From contig JAJIRX010000011.1 in assembly GCA_023853785.1 (NCBI GenBank), positions 1 to 63,126 on the forward strand: a stretch of 63,126 bases of DNA, written 5' to 3'. Shown in pieces: positions 46,498 through 56,620 of this stretch. The translations under genes and the position numbers were made by a program. The first letter of the stretch is position 1. Each line of letters starts with the position of its first letter. The notes under the pieces were generated by a model. That model saw nothing but the letters and a program-made list of their open reading frames with translations. It was not told the origin of the DNA and searched no databases. This stretch comes from Psilocybe azurescens. Taxonomy: Eukaryota; Basidiomycota; Agaricomycetes; Agaricales; Agrocybaceae.

Positions 46498-47373
46498 GTG
46501 TCCATGCTTTCCACCACTGCTGCTGGTAGCGAGTCCCTTTCCAAGCCTTCAGGCCTACCACCACATCAGCCCAGTGCACCTTCCACCACTGTGGCTGATG
46601 TTGATTATCCTATGGGAATCTCCAACCAGAGCAGTGGCCCTCTCACTGCTGTTGATGGTTTGGTTGTGTCCACCACCATTGCTGCAGGCCATGTACATCA
46701 GGGCAATGGCTCTTCCACCATAGGTCCCGATCATGGTATTTATTATTATTATTGCTATTATTATCATGTATTTAGTTCCTTAAATAATACAGATGCATGG
46801 ACAAAATTTGATAGGTCTGAATCCACAACAAATATATTAAAGTTTTTGCAGTCTGTTTATAAGACAGAAGAATCTCATCCTGATTACATATGTATTGACA
46901 AAGGATGTCAAGTATTGCAAACAGCTGTTACCAATGGAAGTTGGGATGCTATGTGGAATAAAACATCAAGATTTGTTGTGGACACTTACCATTATATTAA
47001 TCACCAAGCCAATGATTATCTTTGTCAAAAGTACTGCAATCCTTTTCAGGGCGATGGTTCAGCTCCAAATCTTGTAATTATTGCATATGATGATAATGGC
47101 AATGCATATGCCCAGAAAGCCTTTAATACACAAGTGAGTGAACATTTAAATACATGGCTGGGTGGTTTTGAATCTATACTTAAATGTATGACACCTGGCA
47201 ATTTCAACTGGTTTCTACACACAATGCTATTTTACCACACAAAATATGTCATTGCAAAGCAGAAAAGAAAGGCAGAGTCTTCAGATAGTGATGACAAAAA
47301 TGAAGAATTAGGATTGGATGAAGAGACTAGTGATTCTAGTGAAGCAGAGACCAGTGATTCTGACTCAGACTAA
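46498..47373 (+). CDS. transposon-associated protein (KDZ/CxC cluster type)
   Basis: 291-codon open frame. The first 80 residues are low-complexity Ser/Thr. From about residue 85 it reads WTKFDRSESTTNILKFLQ, ESHPDYICIDKGCQVLQTAV, SRFVVDTYHYINHQANDYLC and FNTQVSEHLNTWLGGFES, then MTPGNFNWFLHTMLFYHTKY. This last region is typical of basidiomycete proteins encoded with KDZ-class transposases (CxC5/CxC6 type annotations). The C-terminus is an acidic Ser/Asp/Glu tail. Role in transposition unknown. It is open throughout, in contrast to the transposase remains next to it. Confidence 0.6.
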   Translation: MSMLSTTAAGSESLSKPSGLPPHQPSAPSTTVADVDYPMGISNQSSGPLTAVDGLVVSTTIAAGHVHQGNGSSTIGPDHGIYYYYCYYYHVFSSLNNTDAWTKFDRSESTTNILKFLQSVYKTEESHPDYICIDKGCQVLQTAVTNGSWDAMWNKTSRFVVDTYHYINHQANDYLCQKYCNPFQGDGSAPNLVIIAYDDNGNAYAQKAFNTQVSEHLNTWLGGFESILKCMTPGNFNWFLHTMLFYHTKYVIAKQKRKAESSDSDDKNEELGLDEETSDSSEAETSDSDSD

Positions 47374-47404
47374 ATTGAATACAAGTGTGTAAAAAAACAA
47401 GTTA

Positions 47405-47575
47405 ATTCACATAGTAGATTACATAAGCAATGTACAGTAGGTGTATGATACAATGTAGATTACATAAGCAGTGTATAATAGGTGTATGATACAGGGTAGA
47501 TTATATATGTAAGCAGTGTACAGTAGGTGTATGATATAAGATAGATTATATAAGCAGTGTATAGTAGGTGTATGA
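47405..47575 (+). repeat. minisatellite, ~4 copies
   Basis: About four copies of a 40-50 bp unit around GTAGATTACATAAGCAGTGT and A.AGTAGGTGTATGATA, with small length changes between copies. Confidence 0.85.
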
Positions 47576-47689
47576 TAGTAGTGATAACTGTGTAAATCTA
47601 TTTTTTTATTCAGCCCAAAGGCATGGGAAATTTTTTTACTCAGCTTCAAGCCATGGGAATTCCACTCTATTACTGTATTGGCTATAAAT

Positions 47690-47850
47690 AACTCTATTCC
47701 TCTTCATTCCCCTCCATTCCCCTTCATTCCCCTCCATCCCCCTCCATTCCCTCTCCAATTCCTTCATTCCCTCTTCAATCTCCTCTATTCACTCTCTATT
47801 CCCTCTATTCCTCTATTCCCTTCACTCCCTTTCTCAATCCCTCCAGTCCT
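47690..47850 (+). repeat. pyrimidine-rich simple repeat (CCTCCATTCC)n
   Basis: Irregular repeats of CCTCCATTCC and CCTTCATTCC, then CTCTATTCC. The strand is almost purely C and T with periodic A. It ends just before the transposase remnant. Confidence 0.85.
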
Positions 47851-47879
47851 AGAGAATATGTGGGGAGTGAGAAGTACTG

Positions 47880-49150
47880 TGCTAGTGTCATTCCAGGTCC
47901 TAATGAACCCTGTTTGACTGAACTTAATCATTATGTTTGTCCTGTCATTGACCAATTTGTGGAATCTTGGGAGTGCAGTGTGCACTACACTTGAACAACA
48001 AACCATCTAACCAGTTGTTGTACTTGTAGTGCAATCACAATTGCAGTCTGTGATCTCCCAGGTGGTCATAAACTTAGCCAGACTGCAAATCACAGCAGCC
48101 ATTTCTATTGCACAAGGTGTACTTACTTTCATAAATCAACTCTTGGCTGAACTGATTTTGAGAATTGGCAACTCCATGATTGTAATGTGCTGCATGAGCA
48201 TGCTATGGAATGGAAGAACACCACCACACATAAAGCGCAGGATCATCTATTTTCTGCTCATGGTGTTCATTGGTCTGAGCTTTGGCATCTTCCATATTAG
48301 GACCCTCCAAGGATGCTGGTTGTCGACTCCATGCACTGCCTCTTATAAGGCCTCTGCCAATACCATTTTTGAGAGATTCTCAAGCTGACATCTGCCTCAG
48401 CCACTGCCAACACCCCATAACCCAATGCCTTCAACTACCAGTTCCAGCAGCCAGACACAAACTCTGGGTTGGCTGAAAATGTGGTCAAGCAGGTGTCTCA
48501 GATCCACAATCTTCTTGTTGCTCCTCTTTGGTTGCAGAGCCTGACTTAGAAGCAGCTTTCCTGGCTCTGATACATAAACTTCACCAAAAACAAGGACATT
48601 ATTGTTTACATTGCGAAGAGCCTAAATCTCTCTCACAGCCATCCATGTGCAACAAAACTTCAGTGGGCTGAAGAACTTTGTACTTGGGTTCGTTGCTAAT
48701 TCTACTTGAAGTTATGAACATGACTAATGCTCTTCCATGCAGCGCTGCAAGTTTCCAACTTCAGTGCCCACTGAGTTTGCTCCTAAACTAATCACTGCTG
48801 ACATTATGGATCATATGTATCCATGCTGTTGTGAAAGAAACCTCCACACTGTCATGGCTCCCATCCGTACTCTATAACTTTGTTGGTACTGCTGCAGGCA
48901 CACTCAAAGCTGATGAGTGGAGGACAATGGCCATGGTATATGTATCTTCCCATTGCACTCATTAGTGTATGGAATACAGAGACAAGTCATCCATTGCCAT
49001 CAGCCTCAGTCACTACAAAAAGGTGCTTGACCACACTATGGCACTTGTATCAGCTGTTTCATTGGCCTGCCAACATACAATGACTCAAATTTGAATGGAC
49101 AACTAAGAGAATCTTCCACACCATTTAGACTCTGTAGTAATACTAAAGTT
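47880..49150 (+). pseudogene. degenerate CACTA-like transposase
   Basis: Plus-strand stretches match parts of basidiomycete CACTA/En-Spm-like transposases once stops are ignored: HAMEWKNTTTHKAQDHLFSA, then GVHWSELWHLPYWDPPRML and VVDSMHCLL, and near 48890-49080 AGTLKADEWRTMA (in shifted frames) with YLPIALISVWNTE. Stops and frameshifts occur throughout, so it cannot encode a working enzyme. It is far more decayed than the LTR element at 31.7-38.6 kb. Confidence 0.65.
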
Positions 49151-49452
49151 ACATACAGAAGCATGGGTGAGTAACTATAGGTATAGTAAGTAAAAGGTAG
49201 TAAGCAATGAAGTTAGAATAACTGACCTCAGTGTGAACAAAAGTAAAACAGCTGAGGTTGGAATAATGAGAATAAAAACTACATACTACCCATACAGAAA
49301 CTACCATATGGATGGCGTGCTACTGCACAGTAGATAAAGGAATAACTAATATGCGGGAGGGTTTGTCAAGGCCCGAGTGAAATAGGAAGGTGAATGGCTT
49401 AAAAGGGAAGTAAGTGAAATAATAAACAGAAATAGGAAAACATGTCTGAGTG

Positions 49453-50591
49453 AATGCCCGATTTCCACCAACAAATACGAGCAAGGAGTCTTCTGTGTCA
49501 CTCTTGAGATGCCTGGAAGACATGGGCTTTGAGGTCTCTCCCAGGACCCCAAAAGGAGACGCCAGACCTGGTGATCGTGAAGCCACGCCTCAGCAGCTGT
49601 TGTGGACAAGCATTGTAGCAGCAGCACAGATTGTGAAAAGCATGCATCTAAAGAAGTGAGTGAACACATTTTTTTCATTTTGTACATAGAACTGTTGACC
49701 TCGGATCTCATTATGTTATCCAGGCCTTTGTTACTTTTGTCCGAATCTGCTCAAGAAGAAGTATTAGCCCAGTTGCCTCAAGATAAGGAGATCCTAGACT
49801 GGCTTGTGGAATAAGCAACACCCACTACGACTCAGTCATTATCGGCCTTGCACCCTCCTGTTTTGATTATGATCATCTCAACGCAGCATTCCGTGGTCTT
49901 GAAAGGGAGAACAAAAAACGGCCACCTTCAATCCTGACCGATCTGGAGCGATTCCGTTAATCGCAACGCACAAGGCAAAGTACATCCAAACTGAAGATGG
50001 CTTATCGTTAGGCCCTGGCCCTTTCGTTGCAGCTCTGGAAACTGCGACAGGTGTTTCAGCGCATGCAGTTGGAAAGCCTAGCAAGGCTTTCTTTAAGATG
50101 GTTATAGGCGATTTCAAACTAGCGGAGCCATCGGACGATCCTGACCAGTACGGCAAAATAAAACCTGTTAATGACGAGGAAAGTCAGTCATCCCATAGGG
50201 GCAAGATCGCCGTGATTGGCGACGACATGGAAGCAGATCTTGGCGGAGGCGCCCTTGAACTTGGCTTGTGGAGAGCTCTCGGTGAGTACTTATCTGACTT
50301 TGACTCCCGAGATTTTTCCACTATGTTCCTGGCCTCTTTGTACATACAAATGCTCAGCAGGAAGGCAGACTTTCTGGTGACTGAAGCAGATGGAGTCCAA
50401 TCTGCCATACTGACCTGTTCATTATTGTTGATCTCTTGACTGATCATGATCCCGCTCTCTATTGGGCTTCTTTCAACTTTGTAGTGAGAACTGGAAAGTA
50501 TCGCACAGGTGACGAGACACGAGCTGGGGTTGTTCCTCCGGATGAGATTTACGATTCTTTTTCTGATTTTGTTGACAGCTTTTTAAGATAG
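49453..50591 (+). pseudogene. HAD-like (HDHD2-type) phosphatase, C-terminal fragment
   Basis: Continues the family whose N-terminus lies at 41070: TNTSKESSVSLLRCLEDMGF, LWTSIVAAAQIV, PLLLLSESAQEEVLAQLP, THYDSVIIGLAPSCFDYD, AIPLIATHKAKYIQTEDGL, SLGPGPFVAALETATGV, GKPSKAFFKM (motif III Lys), GKIAVIGDDMEADLGGGALE (motif IV Asp pair), then after a GTGAGT...GTAG intron RTGKYRTGDETRAGVVPPDE and the stop at 50591. No start codon or motif I is present on this side. A possible missing A in the run at 49913-49918 or a short intron is needed before AIPLIATHKA. Confidence 0.82.
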
Positions 50592-53400
50592 TCAACAATT
50601 CTAGAGATTATCTCCTTGCTTCGAAGAATATGCCATCGGCAGTTGGGTCGGTCTCCTTCGGCCAGGGTGTCATAAAGCGCTCGAGTATGTTAAAGCCATG
50701 GAAGTCCAGCAACCACCCACATATCGCGATATCTCGCTGAATCGACCCAGCCGGAAGGTCGCGGACGAATTCCTGGTATATCAGGTGGGCCACCTCATGA
50801 GACTATACACGCACGTCTTGAAAGCTCCTTCGTGGGCCCGCAATCCAATAATCTCGTCAAAATTAATGTTGCTTTGAAGACTTCCATTTTGAGACTATTG
50901 ATTCTTCCACGACGTTCGTTGGGTAAACATTCCTTTCCATACCTAAGATAAATTTCAACGTCCGATAATCACGCAGAAGTTTGGACATCGAAAGAATTTC
51001 AACTGCACACCAGATTGGCGCACATTGGCCCGCTCCTTTGTGCGAAGAGTGTTGGCCACGAGTAGCCACGCCATCCAGAAGATCAAGCTTGAATTGCTTG
51101 AGATGCTAGGTTACTGTAACTATACGTTGTTCCTTTGACGTCACGGGGCCCAAGGTGAGACCCATGGGCGCTACTGTTACTCGGCCAGGAAAGAGCACCG
51201 GTGATAACTGCGATTATCGTACAATGTTATCGAGGCAGCATCTACCGTAATAAGTTATGCAGTATCGGAGCCGCCCAACGTGGAGCTATCAATGTCGATC
51301 TGTAATGTATCTCCTTTGTCGTAGGATTGAACGTGCTGTCACTCGCTGCGAATAACAACTGCGATACATATCCTCTATTGAATGAATACGTTACACCTGT
51401 GATCATCATTTATTTGACGAGATTTTGCTTAGTCACTCTGTAAGTCAATCCAGTCTTCTCCATCACATCCATACTAATGTTTTGTCAGTCTTTCCGACCA
51501 CCCGATACTAGATAGCAATCTTCAGTGCTAACGAAAATATTCTTCCAATACAAGTTTCAAGAACTGATGTCATGGGCTGTCAGAGCCGGCTACTGCGCAC
51601 CCGTGAGCAGTTTTTCACTCTGTTCTTTTTTAGCCACTCGAGATTCTTATACTGTATGTTTTTGAGGGATTCTTGTCACGCGGTGTGAGCAAGGTCCCCG
51701 GCACAAACACACAATATGTCGATGTCACTGCGTATGTTGCTTCTTGCCGACATCTAAGGGATATCTGGTAATCCTGGGCATTAGGCAAAGTCAGTGACGA
51801 GGCTTACCGGCTGCATCAGTTGCAGGCACACACCCCGACTGCTATTTTAAGTGCTGAGGCTATTTTCGAACGTTATTCTCATCGTGCTTACTAATACTTG
51901 CAACACCGTCAATTTCTTAGTCCCTTGGGTATATCAAGAGCACAAGACAAACGGCGATAATGGCCGTTATTGGTAAATATCCAAGCTGTTATTGCATGAG
52001 CCACATAGTACGGCTACGTGCAGCTATGTGCTCAGAACAAAGTTATGAATGCTCACGAGAACATTGAAAGCACACCATCATCACCTTTCCGCCGGCGATT
52101 AATTTACATTGCCGCACAAAGGTGAAGAATTATAAAGACAGTCAACTTATGTCGACTTTGTATTAATAATGCTTGATGGCGACTGCGCTGGAATTACAAT
52201 TACGATTTCCAGTCTCAAGGGATGGTATATGATGAGGCGTAATATCATATAGGCGATCGCTCTCCGTGCCTCGGCCACCGACCGATCTGGCTGACATGTT
52301 TTCGACCTAATTCCTTTCACTCCACACTCTAATACTACCAGTGATCATTATGTTTCCCGCAGTTATTAGGCTTACTGTCGGTAATAAGGCAGCTCCATTT
52401 GGTAGAGCGTCTATTTGTGGCTAATTCCCAGCGCGAATCTTCAGTCACCATCCTTAAGACGATAGATCGCTGGATACAAATACCCCCATATGTTGCTTAC
52501 AGTTCAATGTACAGTGAGTGTTCTGAAGGTTCAATTAGATATCGTCCTCCAACCAGTTGTGCGTGGGCCTATCTCTCTTCATGACAGGCCCGGGCTTGAC
52601 GTTTCTACGCCTCGCGGTAGAGATAAGAATGAGTCTTTGGAGCGAGTCCAGCCTAAGTTAATCCGTGTGAAGCCATGGAAGGGCACCATCCATGCATGTG
52701 TCAGGTCAGTTGCGTGTTTTGTGGGAATGTAAGCGAGATCCACGAAACACTGTTTAGTTGATAAAAAGTTCCAGCATTAGAGAGCATGGACAACGGAGCT
52801 CGTGGCACAAGGAGGATTGGAGGAATGGCCACTAATTTTGTGTCTATTAATGACGTTCTTCAAGAAGAGCCGGACTTTCTAGGTGCCCCCTGTACCCGTG
52901 CACGGTCTGGTGCCTGAGTATATAGTCAGAGGTATAGTATGATCGGTACAAATATCCGACGGTGCGCTTACGCCATCCAAAAGTACCACTATACATATAT
53001 GACAGAGAAACTTGCCAGCCTCCCCTACAACCGTGCGCTCGGACATACATTGCTATATAAGTAGCCTGTTGGATTGGAAAATCAGCACGGCTCAGATGTC
53101 CGAGGGTGCTCTCTTACATAGTCTAAAAATATCACTTTGTATCCGATGTGTAATGGGGCGGACCAGAACGTCTAGCAGGGGACAGTAGACGCACTATTAG
53201 ATAGTATTAGCCTGAAGTCTTATTCTACCCTTGAGACTACGCTTCAATGGATGCGACGTCCATTCATGGCGAGGGACATCCCATTGGCCCGGCGGTGGAG
53301 AAGGAATTGTGAAGTGGATTTTCGAAAGTGTTAGCACAACCAATCCAGATCTACTGGACCAGAATCCAGGCTGAGTAACCTAGTTTGAAAACCGTAGGCC
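50592..53400. other. gene-poor region
   Basis: Small minus frames at 50608-50793 and 50863-51069 look mildly protein-like (LLRDYRTLKFILGMERNVYP; WLLDFHGFNILERFM) but I could not join them to a family. Elsewhere there are only short frames. A GGTAGAGCG motif at 52400-52408 resembles a tRNA D-arm, but no cloverleaf follows. Confidence 0.35.
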
Positions 53401-54112
53401 GTCCATTTGTATATACCTGTAAGTAAGTAAGCACCCTGGCGGCGTCCCGGCATTTAATCTTAAGTCATAACTGTCCTCTTTCGCTGGTTTTCAACGGTCT
53501 TCCTTCAAAGTTCCGATCCTTCCCCGTAGCCCTGGTCATAGCCATCATTGAATGTCTAGTCTGATTTCTTCTCATCGAGTATCATTATTTGAGAATCCAC
53601 CGTACTTACATCTTGCATAATAATGCATCGACAAAAGACACTTCTGGTCCATACTCGTGCGTGCGGAGGTGATAAACAGGGGAAGGAGCGTCGACGGCGC
53701 CGGCGTCAGCCCCACATTTTAACTCTCCGCTCGTAGCTACTGTAAATACTTTATCCGTATCGCATCGTGTCAGTAGAATCGCAGCATGCCATGGCTTATA
53801 CCTCAAGACGAAGACGATGCGAGCAGACTCTATGCCAAAAGAGGAAAGATGAAAAATGTCAATTAATCTACTCACACCGTCGCTGACCTCAAATTTACGA
53901 GGCTAAATGTATAATTTTAATCATAATTCTAACAGAAGTGCCGCATCCCTCGGAGTCTCGGTGATCAAAAAACGTTTGGGAAGAAGCAGGTCAGGATGAG
54001 AAGCTTTGTCACCTGAAGCCTTCATTCGTAGACTCAAGCTTTCTTTCTTTCTTCGATTTCCTGAAGCATTAAAAGGAATGCATGCATCAGGTAAAGACCA
54101 GTGAGTCCCCAT
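53400..54112 (-). CDS. hypothetical small gene, spliced
   Basis: Weakly supported. The frame 53606-53875 (-) reads GIESARIVFVLRYKPWHAAI, LLTRCDTDKVFTVATSGELK and PVYHLRTHEYGPEVSFVDAL, and ends in a strong donor (AAGAT|GTAAGTACGG). An upstream frame 53921-54112 starts MGTHWSLPDACIPF. A downstream piece (MAMTRATGKDRNFEGRPLK) could be a last exon. No domain recognised. Confidence 0.3.
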
Positions 54113-56620
54113 TTTCTTTGACTGTTGACGTGTGCACTACGTATTTTGCTGGGGAAATATAAAGAATATGAATAATTTGGGGAAACCATCGAACCAAACC
54201 TCCATAGAGCGACAAGCGCGAGCTTGAGTGTGTTTGAAGGTCACATTGGATTTAGAAACGACGCCTCTTGCGATGTTTAGATTGAATCCATCTATAGTTC
54301 TCGAGTAAATCGGTTACCTACAAGCACTTCCGCTGATAGTACAAGCATTTAGTGGACGAATGAACTGACGAGCGGACAGAAAATATGATCGCCTGATTAG
54401 TTGAAATAAGAATAAGTTATGAGGTTCGTGGGTCGGTTGGCGAACCATGAGCACTAATCTAAGTAGCGGCTCACTAAGTACCTGTTAGAAGTAGCGCTAG
54501 TACAGTACAGACAGAGCATGAAGAGCAGGCCGTCATGGTCATGCCATGTTGCCACCGGTTTTTAGTTTACATACTACACTACACATAGGCTTGAACCTTT
54601 TCCCCTTCAATACATCGACGATGCGGTGTTTAAGAGCACGCACGCCCTAAGCTTTGACCGACACGCCCCCTGCCCTCGCCCTTCGTCCATCATCGACGTC
54701 CGTACATCCTTAACCTCAGCGCGTCAAACCCGCGCGGTCCAAGGACTTATCGGTCATCAGACGTGGACGTATGCCCACGAATAGCTCATATTCCGGAAAA
54801 TACTAAGTAGAAGGGCCATGAACAAGGGTGTTGATGGATGAACGTCGAAACCCGCAGGATTTGTATATGTATGAGCTGTTTCCCATTTTGACACAAATCA
54901 GTGACGCACTACGCACGCGAAGGCCTCGAGCCAGGCCCTTTCCTTGCTAAACTGAATAGCCGCTGCTGTACTGCGAATCCGTAATAAAATTTCCCTGCGC
55001 CCTGCCTGCCAGACCTGCCAGTACCTTCACAAGTTCACAGCACCTCTCTTCAATTGAATTACAAAGCACATGCTGAATTGAATGGATGAATTATACACTG
55101 CCTCTATGTACTGTGCTTCGCCAGCCTTCTGCATTCTTTGTGCTGCCTTTCCGATCATTTAAATACGATATGATCCTCTGATCAAAGGAATCATCAACCT
55201 GTCCTAGTACATGCCGATGGCACGAAATTATAACTAGCCCTGCCATCCAAAGGAAGGATCCTCGTCTGCGCTTTTGAAAGCCGGTATGGGGCCAACTGGG
55301 AGATAGGACTGTCCTTCCAAGCGACTTGATCGGCGCGTAATGGATTACTTAACGAGAGGTAATGCACACTAATGGAGACAGAAGGGAGAAAACGACTACT
55401 GAACGGGACCTCAACCGCACGCAGGTGCGGAGGCAGGCAACGGCGACTTGATGCATAGCCGATATAGCTTTGGCTTCTGTCAATTGTCTCATTTGTGTGT
55501 GAGAAGGGAAAGGGGAGTAGGAATAGAAATGCGTTTAATTATGCTTTTGGGAGTCAGGTAGATGTGTACATACGATTAGAATTAGAGTAGGAATCGATTG
55601 CTTATCACTGGTGAATTTGCCGATTTTTAAGAGGAGCAGAAGAGCAATGGATCCTGCTGGGGAGACGAAGAAAGGTTGTCCCGATGGCATGAGGCACGGC
55701 GGCGAGGGACTTCAAATGAGGAAGGGCTGGTGCAGATCATGGGTGACACGTGGAAGAAGTGGCATCCACGGCTTTTTGATACCAGATCGCAATTTGATAT
55801 AGTAATCGGGTAAGAATCTACAGTGTATACCCTGCTCGCATATTTTACGTGCGTTATGTTCAGAATTGAATCAGCAACTTGTAGTTATCGTGTCGTTGGA
55901 CTGCTTGTTTAATCCAGAATTAACCGTAGAAAATGACAACATTCGCTCTGCGATATATTACAGTACGCATTTTTGACTTCTCCTTTTCCGGTTTCCCGAA
56001 ATCGACGATTTCAAGTAGTTCCTGGGACTGCGGAGTTACTTTGATGCGAATGCCCGATGGGATGATACGCAAAAAGAGTGATTCGCACAAAACGCAACCA
56101 GCTTAGTCGTGAAACCCGGAAACTAAAGTCCCGATTTAGGCAGGATTAGGTGCCAAATATTATAGGCTTCTTGGGTCAATAATTGATAGCAGCGCAAATC
56201 CCCATCACATCTGACATGACAGAGATCTTGGGCGGAGGTGAGTTTGAAGTATGCTCTTGAGCTCAAAGACCAACGAGCAAGGAGATGAGTCGCATACTTT
56301 TCCTCGGATTTGCACTCATACATCATCTCGCCAGATCGATTGCTCCCTCTACACGTCAAAAGGAGATTTTAGTCCATTCAGGGTGGCCACACAGACGCCA
56401 ATCCCTTCAGTTCCTTCTTTTTTAAGCCTCGGGTTCTCCGGTATCGCTGGTTCTGCGTACCCTCTTTCCCCCGTTAATCCATAAAAGGTCCTCCAATCAT
56501 CCGCCGTGAATCCCCTTTCCGTCTTAACTACCAGCCAGGCAAGCCTTCCGGTCAATTCGATCCCCACACCATATTCGTATATAATCTCTGCCCATCATCT
56601 CCTCGCCCATACAATTCAAT
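54113..56620. other. gene-poor region and upstream of C2H2 regulator
   Basis: No convincing gene on either strand. The only frames are short (for example 55611-55802). The last few hundred bases are CT-rich and form the promoter and leader of the zinc-finger gene. Confidence 0.4.

Larger units (their letters stand above)
44900..49350. mobile_element. decayed DNA-transposon cluster (KDZ-associated and CACTA-like)
   Basis: AT-rich segment between FolB and the second HAD fragment. It holds one open frame (46498-47373), a mutated transposase stretch on the plus strand (about 47880-49150), a tandem repeat (47405-47575) and a pyrimidine-rich simple repeat (47690-47850). I could not find convincing terminal inverted repeats, so its limits are approximate and it may be nested elements. 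Confidence 0.65.

Noticed and set aside
50608..51240. kinase/phosphotransferase-like gene on the minus strand
   Set aside because: A first impression of an aminoglycoside-phosphotransferase-like end needed pieces from incompatible frames; no catalytic motif could be found.
52385..52460. tRNA gene suggested by GGTAGAGCG
   Set aside because: A D-arm-like motif is present, but no matching acceptor stem, anticodon stem or T-arm (GGTTC) follows at the right distance.
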